DNA of 29,823 bases, taken from positions 1 through 29,823 of the forward strand of contig JBKPFS010000100.1 in assembly GCA_046728935.1 (NCBI GenBank), in the 5' to 3' direction. Of this stretch, positions 21,241 to 29,048 are shown piece after piece (within the stretch, counting starts at the first letter, position 1; each line of letters starts with the position of its first letter). The notes below the pieces were generated by a model. The model was not told the DNA's origin and ran no database searches. It saw nothing but the letters and a program-made list of their open reading frames with translations. The stretch comes from DATAFO01 sp046728935. Its GTDB lineage: Bacteria; Actinomycetota; Thermoleophilia; Solirubrobacterales; 70-9. The translations under genes and the position numbers were made by a program.

Positions 21241-22185
21241 GTGAGGGTGGCGGTCGGCGCCGACCTCGGCGGGACGAAGATGCTGCTGGGGGCGGTCGAC
21301 GCCCAGTCCAAGGTGCTGTACCGGGCCACTGAGGCGACCTTCGGACGCAGCGCCGACGAGGTCCTCGACGCGCTCGAGCGGGAGCTTCGGGATGCGATCG
21401 AGTCGCAGCCATCGACGGAGGCGATCGGGCTTGGGATCCCCGCGACGATCGACCGCGATGACGGGATCGCGGTCAGCGCGGTCAACCTGCCCCTCGTCGA
21501 CTCCCCGGTGCGCGACCTGATCGGCGGGCGCATCGGCCTGCCCACGTTCGTCGACAACGACGCCAACGTCGCCGCGCTCGCCGAGCATCGGTTCGGGGCC
21601 GCCCGTGGGGCCACCAACGTGGTGATGCTGACAATCGGCACGGGGATCGGGGGCGGCCTGATCCTCGGGGGCGAGGTCTACCGCGGCACTACGGGGGCAG
21701 GGGCCGAGCTGGGGCACGTGGTGATCGACGAGCACGGGCCGCCATGCCAGGGCAACTGCCCCAACCGCGGCTGCGTCGAGGCCATGGCCTCGGGGACCGC
21801 GCTCGCCCGCTACGGGCGCGAGGCGGCCGAGCAGCACCCGCAGAGCGAGCTCGGCCGCCGCCACTCGGCGGGCGAGGAGATCGATGGTCGGGCGGTCACC
21901 GACGCCGCGATCGGGGGCGACACTGCCGCCCGGGAGGCCGTGGCGACGATCGGTCGCCACATCGGGGTCGTGCTGTCGAGCTTCGCCAACATCTTTGAGC
22001 CCGACGTCTTCGTGCTCGGCGGCGGGGTGATGGCGGCGGGTGAGCTGCTGCTGGAGCCGGCTCGCGAGGAACTGCACGTCCGCGCGCTCCCGCCCCAGAA
22101 CCGCACGCCGGTCGTCGCCGCGGAGCTCGGCCCGGAGGCGGGGATGATCGGCGCCGCGACGATGGCCCTCGAGGAGGTCGGCTAG
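21241..22185 (+). CDS. ROK-family sugar kinase (probable glucokinase)
   Basis: A 314-residue cytoplasmic sugar kinase of the ROK family. DLGGTK (8-13) is the phosphate-binding loop, FVDNDAN carries the catalytic D107, and TIGTGIGGGLI is the second phosphate loop. The zinc site is H159 with C169, C173 and C178 (CQGNCPNRGCVEAMASG). There is no N-terminal helix-turn-helix, so it is a kinase and not a ROK repressor. The sequence resembles actinobacterial glucokinases more than mannokinases, but the sugar cannot be proved from sequence. The start GTG 21241 has no clear Shine-Dalgarno; GTG at 21247 is a possible alternative. It overlaps rsmI by one base (TAGTG), so the two genes form one transcription unit. 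Confidence 0.92.
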   Translation: MRVAVGADLGGTKMLLGAVDAQSKVLYRATEATFGRSADEVLDALERELRDAIESQPSTEAIGLGIPATIDRDDGIAVSAVNLPLVDSPVRDLIGGRIGLPTFVDNDANVAALAEHRFGAARGATNVVMLTIGTGIGGGLILGGEVYRGTTGAGAELGHVVIDEHGPPCQGNCPNRGCVEAMASGTALARYGREAAEQHPQSELGRRHSAGEEIDGRAVTDAAIGGDTAAREAVATIGRHIGVVLSSFANIFEPDVFVLGGGVMAAGELLLEPAREELHVRALPPQNRTPVVAAELGPEAGMIGAATMALEEVG

Positions 22186-23012
22186 TGCCCGGGCGCCTGA
22201 CCGTCTGCCCGACGCCGATCGGGAACATGGAGGACCTCAGCCCACGGGCGCGGCGGGCGCTCGAGGAGGCCGACATCGCAGCCTGCGAGGACACGCGCCG
22301 CACCGGGCTCCTCTACGAGCGGCTCGGGATCCAGCGGCCGCGGCTGGTCTCCAACCACGAGGGCAACGAGGCGGAGCGCGCGGTCCAGCTCGCCCAGCAG
22401 GTCGAGCGCGGCGCGAGGGTGGTGCTGGTATCCGACGCGGGCACGCCCGTGATCTCCGACCCCGGCTTCCGGCTGATCAACGCCTGCCTCGAGCGCGGGC
22501 TGGAGGTCGAGGTGCTCCCCGGACCGTCGTCGGTGATCACGGCGCTCGTGGCCTCCGGCCTGCCGGCCGAGCGCTGGCGGTTCGAGGGCTTCCTGCCGCG
22601 ACGGGCGGGCGAGCTCGAGCGGGTGCTGCGCTCGACCGAGACCGTGGTCGCGTTCGAGTCGCCGCGCCGCCTGCCCGATTCGCTCACGGCGCTCGCCGCG
22701 CTCGCCCCGGACCGGCCGGCCGCCGTCTGCCGGGAGCTGACCAAGCTCCACGAGGAGGTCGCCCGGGGAACCCTTGGCGAGCTCGCTCGCCGTTTCCGAG
22801 ACGAGGTCAAGGGCGAGATCGTGGTCGTGATCGCGCCCGGCGAGGCGGCCCAGTCGGCCGGGCCCGACGTCGCCTTCGCCGTCGACGCGCTGCGGCGGCT
22901 GGTGCAATCGGGGGCTCGGCCGCGGGCCGCGGCGGGGGTGGTGGCGGCGCTCACGGGCACGCGGCCGAATGACCTCTACCGCGCACTCACCGGACGAGAC
23001 CCGCGCGAGTAG
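22185..23012 (+). CDS. rsmI: 16S rRNA (cytidine1402-2'-O)-methyltransferase RsmI
   Basis: A 275-residue SAM-dependent methyltransferase of the tetrapyrrole-methylase fold that methylates the 2'-O of C1402 in 16S rRNA. Seen: TVCPTPIGNMEDLSPRA at the N-terminus, EDTRRTGLLYERLGI, LVSDAGTPVISDPGF (the SAM-binding loop), EVLPGPSSVITALVASGLP, FEGFLPRR, FESPRRL and CRELTKLHEEV. Order and length are normal for the family. Start is GTG 22185 within TAGTG, overlapping the ROK kinase stop. The stop TAG begins a TAGGGTCCCG sequence that also occurs at the promoter of the NHL gene. It directly precedes the MCE leader region. Confidence 0.96.
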   Translation: MPGRLTVCPTPIGNMEDLSPRARRALEEADIAACEDTRRTGLLYERLGIQRPRLVSNHEGNEAERAVQLAQQVERGARVVLVSDAGTPVISDPGFRLINACLERGLEVEVLPGPSSVITALVASGLPAERWRFEGFLPRRAGELERVLRSTETVVAFESPRRLPDSLTALAALAPDRPAAVCRELTKLHEEVARGTLGELARRFRDEVKGEIVVVIAPGEAAQSAGPDVAFAVDALRRLVQSGARPRAAAGVVAALTGTRPNDLYRALTGRDPRE

Positions 23013-23106
23013 GGTCCCGGGACAACCACGCGAAACCCGGAGGCCTCCGCGGAGGCGGTCGTTCGACAAATTCGAAAAGTGGCCAGCGAGGGGTGGAGGG
23101 ATTAGC
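23010..23106 (+). promoter_or_regulatory. Leader region of the MCE operon with stacked palindromes
   Basis: The gap after rsmI holds TAGGGT (23010-23015), a possible -10 box, then GTCCCGGGAC (23014-23023) and CGGAGG-CCTCCG-CGGAGG (23038-23055). In the last, the middle block can pair with either side. A TTCGA direct repeat (23062 and 23071) and GGAGGG before the ATG at 23107 follow. No -35 box is clear. The region may hold the MCE operon promoter and an operator or RNA fold. Confidence 0.35.
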
Positions 23107-23208
23107 ATGCGCTCCGTACAGGGAAAGCCGCCGGGTTCCGATCCGGGCCCGGACGGGAGAGGACGACCTTCCGTGCAACCGAGCTGGATGCTCAGACAGG
23201 CAGCGTGA
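23107..23208 (+). CDS. Small leader ORF coupled to the first MCE gene
   Basis: A 33-codon frame (MRSVQGKPPG, then SDPGPDGRGR, ending SWMLRQAA). TGGAGGG lies 6 bases before its ATG, the best Shine-Dalgarno in this area. Its stop overlaps the GTG of the first MCE gene (GTGA). The first MCE gene itself has no good Shine-Dalgarno, so this ORF probably brings ribosomes to it. The peptide is Gly/Pro/Arg-rich and disordered; I see no similarity to anything. It could be only a coupling device. Confidence 0.45.
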   Translation: MRSVQGKPPGSDPGPDGRGRPSVQPSWMLRQAA

Positions 23209-24557
23209 TCGCTCGTATCGCGGCGATCGGGGCGCTGTTGGCGGGCGCGGCGCTTGCTCTCGCCTTGCTGCTCGGCGGGGACAACGGGCACTCCTACGCC
23301 CTGCGTTTTCAGACCGGCGGCCAGCTCGTTCCCGGCAACGAGGTGCTGGTCGGCGGCCAGCCCGTGGGCACGGTGGACGAGATCGTGCTCACCGACGACG
23401 CCGAGGCGGAGGTCCGGATCACGGTCGACGAACCTCTGCACGAGGGAACGACCGGGCTCGTGCGCGCGACCTCGCTGTCGGGGATCGCGAACCGCTACGT
23501 CTCGCTTGCGCCGGGCGCGAACAGCGAGCCGGAGCTAGCCGATGGAGCCACGATCCCGTCCGATCGGACCACGGCACCCGTCGACCTGGACCAGCTCTTC
23601 GACACGTTGAACGCCCGCACCAGACGGGGGCTGCAGGACGTCATCCAGGGGGAGGCCGCCGTGTATTCCGATCACCTGGCCGCGGCCCGCAAGACCTACA
23701 AGTTCTTCGCCCCGAGCCTCCAGGAAACCGAGCAGCTGCTGGCCGAGGTCAACCGCGACGATGCCGCCCTGCGGCAGTTCCTCGCCTCAGGCGCCCGCGT
23801 CTTCGGGGCCGTCGCGGAGCGCCGCGACGACCTCGCCGCCCTGACGTCGAACGCGAACGCCGCCCTGGGCGCGATCGCGAGCGAAAACAACGCCTTCGAT
23901 CGGTCCCTCGCCGCTCTTCCTCCGGCGCTTCGCCAGGCGGACACGACCTTCGTCAACCTGAGGCCCGCGCTCGACGACCTCGATCCCCTCGTCGCCGATA
24001 CGAAACGGGTAGCGCCACTCCTGGCGCCGTTCCTGCGTCAGCTGCGCCCGGTGGCGCGCAAGGCCGTGCCCGTGATCCGCGACCTCCGTCTCACGGTCGC
24101 CCGGGATGGGAAAGCCAATGACCTCACGGACGCCCTCCGAGACCTGCCCCGCGCCCAGAAACGAGCCGACAGCGCGGTACCGGCCACGATCGCGGGGCTC
24201 GATGCCTCCCAGCACCTGATCGAGTTCGCGCGGCCCTACTCACCCGACCTCCTGGCCCTGATCGGGAAGCTCGGCACGGAGGCCGGCTACTACGACGCGG
24301 ACGGCCACTTCCTCCGCGCCCAGCCGGCCGGCGCCAACCTCTTCGACTGGGATGAGGTCACGGGGGCGCTCGTGCCGATTCCACCGAGCCAGCAGTTCGA
24401 TGCCTACTCGGCGCTCGGTCTGGGGCCGTTCACGCGCTGCCCGGGCGGTAGCACCCAGGCGAACCTCGGCTGGCCAACCCCGACGGACCACCCGTTCCTC
24501 GACGACGGCGCCCTCACGGGCGACTGCGATCCCAACGACGTTCCGCCCGGCCCATGA
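23205..24557 (+). CDS. MCE (MlaD) family lipid-transport protein, first of operon
   Basis: A 450-residue exported MCE protein. Residues 1-25 are a membrane anchor (IGALLAGAALALALLL). The MCE/MlaD domain is about 30-105 (YALRFQTGGQLVPGNEVLVGGQPVGTVDEIVL, then ATSLSGIANRYVSLAPG). A linker motif follows: VDLDQLFDTLNARTRRGLQ. The rest is long helices (about 150-370) and a C-terminal part with FTRCPGG and GDCDPND. MCE proteins form hexameric tubes that carry lipids between membrane and outer layer, driven by a YrbE-MceG ABC transporter. The start is GTG 23205 overlapping a small leader ORF. It overlaps the next gene by ATGA. Confidence 0.93.
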   Translation: MIARIAAIGALLAGAALALALLLGGDNGHSYALRFQTGGQLVPGNEVLVGGQPVGTVDEIVLTDDAEAEVRITVDEPLHEGTTGLVRATSLSGIANRYVSLAPGANSEPELADGATIPSDRTTAPVDLDQLFDTLNARTRRGLQDVIQGEAAVYSDHLAAARKTYKFFAPSLQETEQLLAEVNRDDAALRQFLASGARVFGAVAERRDDLAALTSNANAALGAIASENNAFDRSLAALPPALRQADTTFVNLRPALDDLDPLVADTKRVAPLLAPFLRQLRPVARKAVPVIRDLRLTVARDGKANDLTDALRDLPRAQKRADSAVPATIAGLDASQHLIEFARPYSPDLLALIGKLGTEAGYYDADGHFLRAQPAGANLFDWDEVTGALVPIPPSQQFDAYSALGLGPFTRCPGGSTQANLGWPTPTDHPFLDDGALTGDCDPNDVPPGP

Positions 24558-26110
24558 GACGCATCTCGCTCATCCTCATCGCCGCAGCCGCCGTCGCGGC
24601 CGTGATCGCGGGCGCCGCCTCCGCAGGCGACGGGGACGGCGACTACGAGGTCCGGGCGATCTTCGACAACGGCGGGTTTCTCGTGCCCGGCGAGGACGTG
24701 CGGATCGCGGGGGCGAACATCGGGAAGGTGGCCGAGGTCGACGTCACCGGGACCGACGACGCCGTCCATGAAGATGGGAGCCCAGAGCCGGGCAAGGCGG
24801 TCGTCGTGTTGCGGATCGACGACGAGGGCTTCCAGGACTTCCGCGCCGATGCGTGGTGCCTGATCCGCCCGCAGTCGCTGATCGGCGAGAAGTACGTGGA
24901 GTGCCAGCCGACCCAGCCGCGGGCGCCGGGCAGCGAGCCACCGCCCCCACTCGAGCAGCTTGGGGATGGAGAGCCGGGCGAGGGCGAGTACTTCCTGCCG
25001 CTGGAGCAAAACGGCAAGCAGGTCGACCTCGACCTGGTCAACGACATCATGCGGGAGCCGTATCCCGATCGGTTCCGCTTGATCCTCAACGACCTGGGCG
25101 CTGGGCTCGCGGCACGCGGCGAGGACCTGGCCGAGATCGTGGAGCGATCCAACCCGGCCCTGCGCGAGACCAACGAGGTCCTCGGCATCCTCGCCCGCCA
25201 AAACCGGACGCTCAGCGGCCTCGCGAGTGACTCCGACGCAATCCTGTCCGAGCTTGCCCGCGAGCGCGAGAGCGTGGTCGGGTTCATCAACGAGGCAACC
25301 GTCGCCGGGGAGGCCACGGCGGAGCGGCGCGCTGACCTCGAGGAGTCGCTCGCCAAGCTGCCGGGCTTCCTGCGCGAGCTGCGCTCGACGATGAGGCAGC
25401 TGGACGGATTCGCCACCGCCGCGACCCCGGTGTTCTCGGATCTCGGCGATGCCGCTCCCTCGCTGACCCGGGCGAGTCGCGCCCTCGGCCCGTTCTCGGC
25501 GGAGGGCATCAGCGCGTTCGATTCGCTCGGCGACGCCGCGGATGAGACCGCGGCCCCGCTGGTCGCGTCGGACCCTGTGATCCGGCAGATCCGGGATATC
25601 GCGCGCGGCGGTAAGCCGGCGATGAAGAAGCTGGCGAAGACGCTATCGACGCTGCGGAAGACGGACGGGTTCCAATCCCTCATGGAAGCGCTGTTCGGCG
25701 CCAGCGCGGCCGTGAACGCCTTCGACAGCTTCGGGCACTTCGCCCGGGCGCTGATCCCGACGAACAACTGCTTCGACTACGTCTCGATACCGCAGGCCGG
25801 CTGCGTCGCGAACTTCGTCCCGGAGGTCACGACCGCGAGCGCGGCACGTGCAGCGGGGGCAGCGAGCGCGACCGCCGATCGCCTGCTTCGAAAGCTCCCG
25901 AAGGAGGCGCGCCGGGACCGCGGACGCCACCCGGAGCGGGCCAGCGGGGGCGCGACGCGGGCGGTGCTCGACTTCCTGCTCGGCGACCAGGGCGACGAGG
26001 GCTCCTCCAAGCCTTCCCAACCCAAGCCGCCCAAGAAGGGCGGGGCGACGGACTCGCGTCCAGTCGCGAGCATCGAGGCCGACTCGCGGCCCACGGAGGA
26101 GAGCCCATGA
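24554..26110 (+). CDS. MCE (MlaD) family protein, second of operon
   Basis: A 518-residue MCE protein. The N-terminus (residues 1-23) ends AGAASA, which looks cleavable, so this subunit may be soluble or held by partners. The MCE domain is at about 29-115 (YEVRAIFDNGGFLVPGEDVRIAGANIGKVAEV, then RPQSLIGEKYVECQP) with a long acidic insert after it. Instead of the (D/E)Q-x-L...PTR linker of its neighbours it has DLVNDIMREPYPDR. Helices span about 180-400, then NNCFDYVSIPQAGCVANFVPEV. The last 70 residues are a low-complexity tail of Lys, Pro, Ser and Arg. ATGA overlaps on both sides show tight coupling. The position resembles a mycobacterial MceB-F member, but the exact letter cannot be given. 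Confidence 0.92.
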   Translation: MRRISLILIAAAAVAAVIAGAASAGDGDGDYEVRAIFDNGGFLVPGEDVRIAGANIGKVAEVDVTGTDDAVHEDGSPEPGKAVVVLRIDDEGFQDFRADAWCLIRPQSLIGEKYVECQPTQPRAPGSEPPPPLEQLGDGEPGEGEYFLPLEQNGKQVDLDLVNDIMREPYPDRFRLILNDLGAGLAARGEDLAEIVERSNPALRETNEVLGILARQNRTLSGLASDSDAILSELARERESVVGFINEATVAGEATAERRADLEESLAKLPGFLRELRSTMRQLDGFATAATPVFSDLGDAAPSLTRASRALGPFSAEGISAFDSLGDAADETAAPLVASDPVIRQIRDIARGGKPAMKKLAKTLSTLRKTDGFQSLMEALFGASAAVNAFDSFGHFARALIPTNNCFDYVSIPQAGCVANFVPEVTTASAARAAGAASATADRLLRKLPKEARRDRGRHPERASGGATRAVLDFLLGDQGDEGSSKPSQPKPPKKGGATDSRPVASIEADSRPTEESP

Positions 26111-27522
26111 GGCGGCGGACCAGCCTCCTCGCCTCGAGTCCCACGATGGTTGGTGCCGTCACGGTGCTGATCGTGATCGTCGCGGTCTTCCTCGCCTACA
26201 ACGCGAACACCGGCCTTCCGTTCGTCCCGACGTACCGAATCTCCGTCCAGGTGCCGAATGCGGCGGCGCTGACGCTTGGCAACGAGGCACGGATCGGCGG
26301 GGTTCGGGTCGGGCTGATCGAGGACATCGAGCCGAGGCAGCGCGAGAACGGGAGCGTCACCGCCGTGCTCGACCTGAAGCTCGACAAGGATGTCGAGCCG
26401 CTGCCGGTCGACTCCACGGTGATCGTGCGGACCCGGTCGGCGCTGGGGCTCAAGTACCTGGAGATCGTCAAGGGAACGTCACCGGAGGGATACGACCAGG
26501 GCGCCGTACTGCCGCTGTCGGCGGCGCGACCCAAGCCCGTCGAGCTCGATGAGGTGCTGAACACGTTCGACGAGCCCACGCGCACGGCGGTCCAGGAGAA
26601 CCTCGTCGAGTTCGGAAACGCGCTCGCCGGGCGCGGGCCGGCGCTCAACGAGGCGCTTGGCGAGCTTCCCGGGGTGCTCGAGCTGCTCGAGCCGGTGATG
26701 CGCAACCTCGCGGCGCCGGGAACACAGCTCGAGCGCTTCGTCCGCGCCATCTCGGCGGCAGCAGCGGAGGTGGCTCCGGTCGCGGAGGTCCAGGCCCAGC
26801 TCTTCGTGGACCTCAACACGACGTTCGCGGCCTTCGCGCGAGTTGCCCGGCCGTTCATCCAGGAGAGCATCTCGGAGTCGCCGCCGACGCTCGACGTAGC
26901 CAACCGGACCCTCCCCGTGATCAGGCCGTTTCTCCGTCACAGCGACGCCCTGTTCACCGAGCTCGGACCGGGGGTGCGGACGCTCCGCGATACGGCGCCG
27001 ACGCTCGCGGACGCGTTGGAGGCCGGCGTTCCGGCGCTGCGCACGGCGCCGCAGCTCAACGACGAGCTCGCGCCCACCGCGGAGGCGCTACAGCGCTTCA
27101 ACGACAACGCGACGGTCCGCTCCGGATTGAGCCGAGTCGGGCAGACGGTGGACATCTTCGGGCCTGCGATCCGGTTCATCGCTCCGGCGCAGACGGTCTG
27201 CAACTACGGCACGCTGCTGCTTCGCAACCTCGCGAGCGCCTTTAGTCAAGGAAGCGGCGGCGGCACCTGGCAGCAGATCACCGTGTTCGAGCCGCCCGAG
27301 GGACCGAACAGTGAGGGCACGTTCTCGTCCGGGCCCGCGAACGGCGGGGGCGACATCGAGAACTTCCTCCACTACAACGCCTATCCGAACACGGCCTCGC
27401 CCAAGCAGACCCGGGAATGCGAAGCGGGCAACGAGCCGTACCTGACCGGTCAGCAGGTGATCGGCAATCCCCCCGGCAACCAGGGGACGCACACCGAAGG
27501 ACAGCTGGAGAGCCAGGGGTAA
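26107..27522 (+). CDS. MCE (MlaD) family protein, third of operon
   Basis: A 471-residue MCE protein. A membrane anchor lies at about 15-35 (MVGAVTVLIVIVAVFLAY) after a short basic start. The MCE domain is about 44-130 (YRISVQVPNAAALTLGNEARIGGVRVGLIEDIEP, then VRTRSALGLKYLEIVKG). The linker motif ELDEVLNTFDEPTRTAVQ follows. A helical section (about 170-350), a conserved CNYGTLLLRNLASAF and a Gly/Asn/Pro-rich C-terminus with RECEAGNEPYLTGQQVIG complete it. It shares ATGA with the gene before and TAATG with the gene after. Its place in a multi-MCE operon suggests that it is one subunit of a hetero-hexamer. The transported lipid is unknown. Confidence 0.93.
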   Translation: MRRRTSLLASSPTMVGAVTVLIVIVAVFLAYNANTGLPFVPTYRISVQVPNAAALTLGNEARIGGVRVGLIEDIEPRQRENGSVTAVLDLKLDKDVEPLPVDSTVIVRTRSALGLKYLEIVKGTSPEGYDQGAVLPLSAARPKPVELDEVLNTFDEPTRTAVQENLVEFGNALAGRGPALNEALGELPGVLELLEPVMRNLAAPGTQLERFVRAISAAAAEVAPVAEVQAQLFVDLNTTFAAFARVARPFIQESISESPPTLDVANRTLPVIRPFLRHSDALFTELGPGVRTLRDTAPTLADALEAGVPALRTAPQLNDELAPTAEALQRFNDNATVRSGLSRVGQTVDIFGPAIRFIAPAQTVCNYGTLLLRNLASAFSQGSGGGTWQQITVFEPPEGPNSEGTFSSGPANGGGDIENFLHYNAYPNTASPKQTRECEAGNEPYLTGQQVIGNPPGNQGTHTEGQLESQG

Positions 27523-29048
27523 TGGCGTTCCTTCGTACACGCCGCCCGCGCTCGCCATCCGCCGAGCACGTCCCCGACCCTCGAATCTGGGGACGCCACT
27601 ACGGCGGCCCGCATCCCTGGATCCTGGGCGCATTCGTGGCGCTTGCCGCCCTCGCGCTGGCCTATCTGGCCTTCGCCAAGGAGCTTCCGTGGGCCGGCGA
27701 GGGCTACACCCTGAAAGCGACGTTCGAAAATGCCGCCACGCTCCGGACCAGCTCGCCGGTGCGGATTGCCGGAGTCAAGGTCGGCGAGGTGACGTCGGTC
27801 GAGAGCCAGGGCGACGCGGCGGAGGTGACGTTCAACGTCGACGACGAGGGCCGGCCGATCCATACGGACGCCGAGATCGAGATCCGCCCGCGGCTCTTCC
27901 TCGAGGGCAACTTCTTCCTCGATGTGCGCCCGGGGAGCCCCAGCGCGCCGGAGCTGTCGAGCGGCAGCGAGATCCCGGTCACGCAGACCTCGACGGCCGT
28001 CCAGCTGGACGAGGTGCTGACGGCCCTTCAGCAGCCCACCCGCAGGGACCTGCAGCGCGCGCTCGAGGGGTTCGGCACCGGGCTCAACTACCAGCCGACC
28101 GCTGCGGACGACGCCACGCAGGACGCCGACGTCGCAGGGGAGACGGGCGGGGAATCGCTGAACGACACGTTCCGGTACGGGGGCCGCGCCGGACGCGGGA
28201 CCGCGATCGTTTCCCGGGCGCTACGAGGCGAGCACACCCACGATCTCTCCGCGCTGATCAGCTCCTCGGGACAGGTCTTCTCCAAGCTCGCATCCGAGGA
28301 CACGGCGCTTTCCGAGCTGATCACCAACTTCAACGTCACGACTGGAGCTCTCGCGGCCGAGTCGCAGAACCTCTCGGACTCGATCCGGCAACTCGCCCCG
28401 ACGCTCGATGAGGCAGACGTCTCGCTCCGTCACCTGAACGACGCGCTGCCGCCGCTCCGCACCCTGGCGATCGAGGCACGGCCCAGCATCAACGAGCTCC
28501 CCGCCACGATCGAGGCCTTCGGGCCCTGGCTGGATCAGACGGATCTGCTGCTCCGTGATCAGGAGCTCGGTGACATCGCTCGCTGGCTCAAGCTTGCGGC
28601 GCCGGGGTTGGCCGAGACCGCGCACGGGTCGAAGAAGCTCTTCCCGCAGCTCTCGAAGCTCGGGAAGTGCACCACGGAGAACCTGGTGCCCACCGCGGAC
28701 GCGGTCATCACCGCCGACAGCTTCGGTTCGGGAGAGTCGAACTTCCAGGAGCTCTTCTACGGCGTCACTCAACTCGCGGGGGCGGCGCAACCCTTCGACG
28801 GAAATGGCCCGTACTTCCGCCTCCAGACCGGCGGCGGCCCCGTGCTCGTCCGGAACGTCAACCCCGGCGGCGGCCTCAACAGGAACTTCAACTACGCGAA
28901 CACGATCGAGGCCCCGCTCGGCGTCCAGCCCGTGGCCTCGGACGATCCCCCGCCGTTCCGCACCGACGTCAGATGCGACACCAATGCGCCGCCCAACTTG
29001 AATGGCCCGGCCGCAGCAGCAGGGCCTCCGGACCTGGTGGAGCCATGA
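27522..29048 (+). CDS. MCE (MlaD) family protein, fourth of operon
   Basis: A 508-residue MCE protein. The start ATG at 27522 overlaps the preceding stop (TAATG); longer frames begin inside the third gene. A basic cytoplasmic tail of about 30 residues (RTRRPRSPSAEHVPDP) precedes the membrane helix (ILGAFVALAALALAYLAF). The MCE domain is about 60-150 (YTLKATFENAATLRTSSPVRIAGVKVGEVTSVES, then RPRLFLEGNFFLDVRPG). The linker VQLDEVLTALQQPTRRDLQ is conserved. A long helical part, GKCTTENLVPTADAVI and a Pro/Ala-rich C-terminus with DVRCDTNAPPNLNG finish it. The stop overlaps the next gene by ATGA. Confidence 0.93.
   Translation: MAFLRTRRPRSPSAEHVPDPRIWGRHYGGPHPWILGAFVALAALALAYLAFAKELPWAGEGYTLKATFENAATLRTSSPVRIAGVKVGEVTSVESQGDAAEVTFNVDDEGRPIHTDAEIEIRPRLFLEGNFFLDVRPGSPSAPELSSGSEIPVTQTSTAVQLDEVLTALQQPTRRDLQRALEGFGTGLNYQPTAADDATQDADVAGETGGESLNDTFRYGGRAGRGTAIVSRALRGEHTHDLSALISSSGQVFSKLASEDTALSELITNFNVTTGALAAESQNLSDSIRQLAPTLDEADVSLRHLNDALPPLRTLAIEARPSINELPATIEAFGPWLDQTDLLLRDQELGDIARWLKLAAPGLAETAHGSKKLFPQLSKLGKCTTENLVPTADAVITADSFGSGESNFQELFYGVTQLAGAAQPFDGNGPYFRLQTGGGPVLVRNVNPGGGLNRNFNYANTIEAPLGVQPVASDDPPPFRTDVRCDTNAPPNLNGPAAAAGPPDLVEP

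Noticed and set aside
23131..23150. tRNA T-arm-like GGGTTCCGATCC
   Set aside because: The T-loop consensus (TTC-R-A) is broken, no acceptor or anticodon arm pairs around it, and it lies in the leader ORF.
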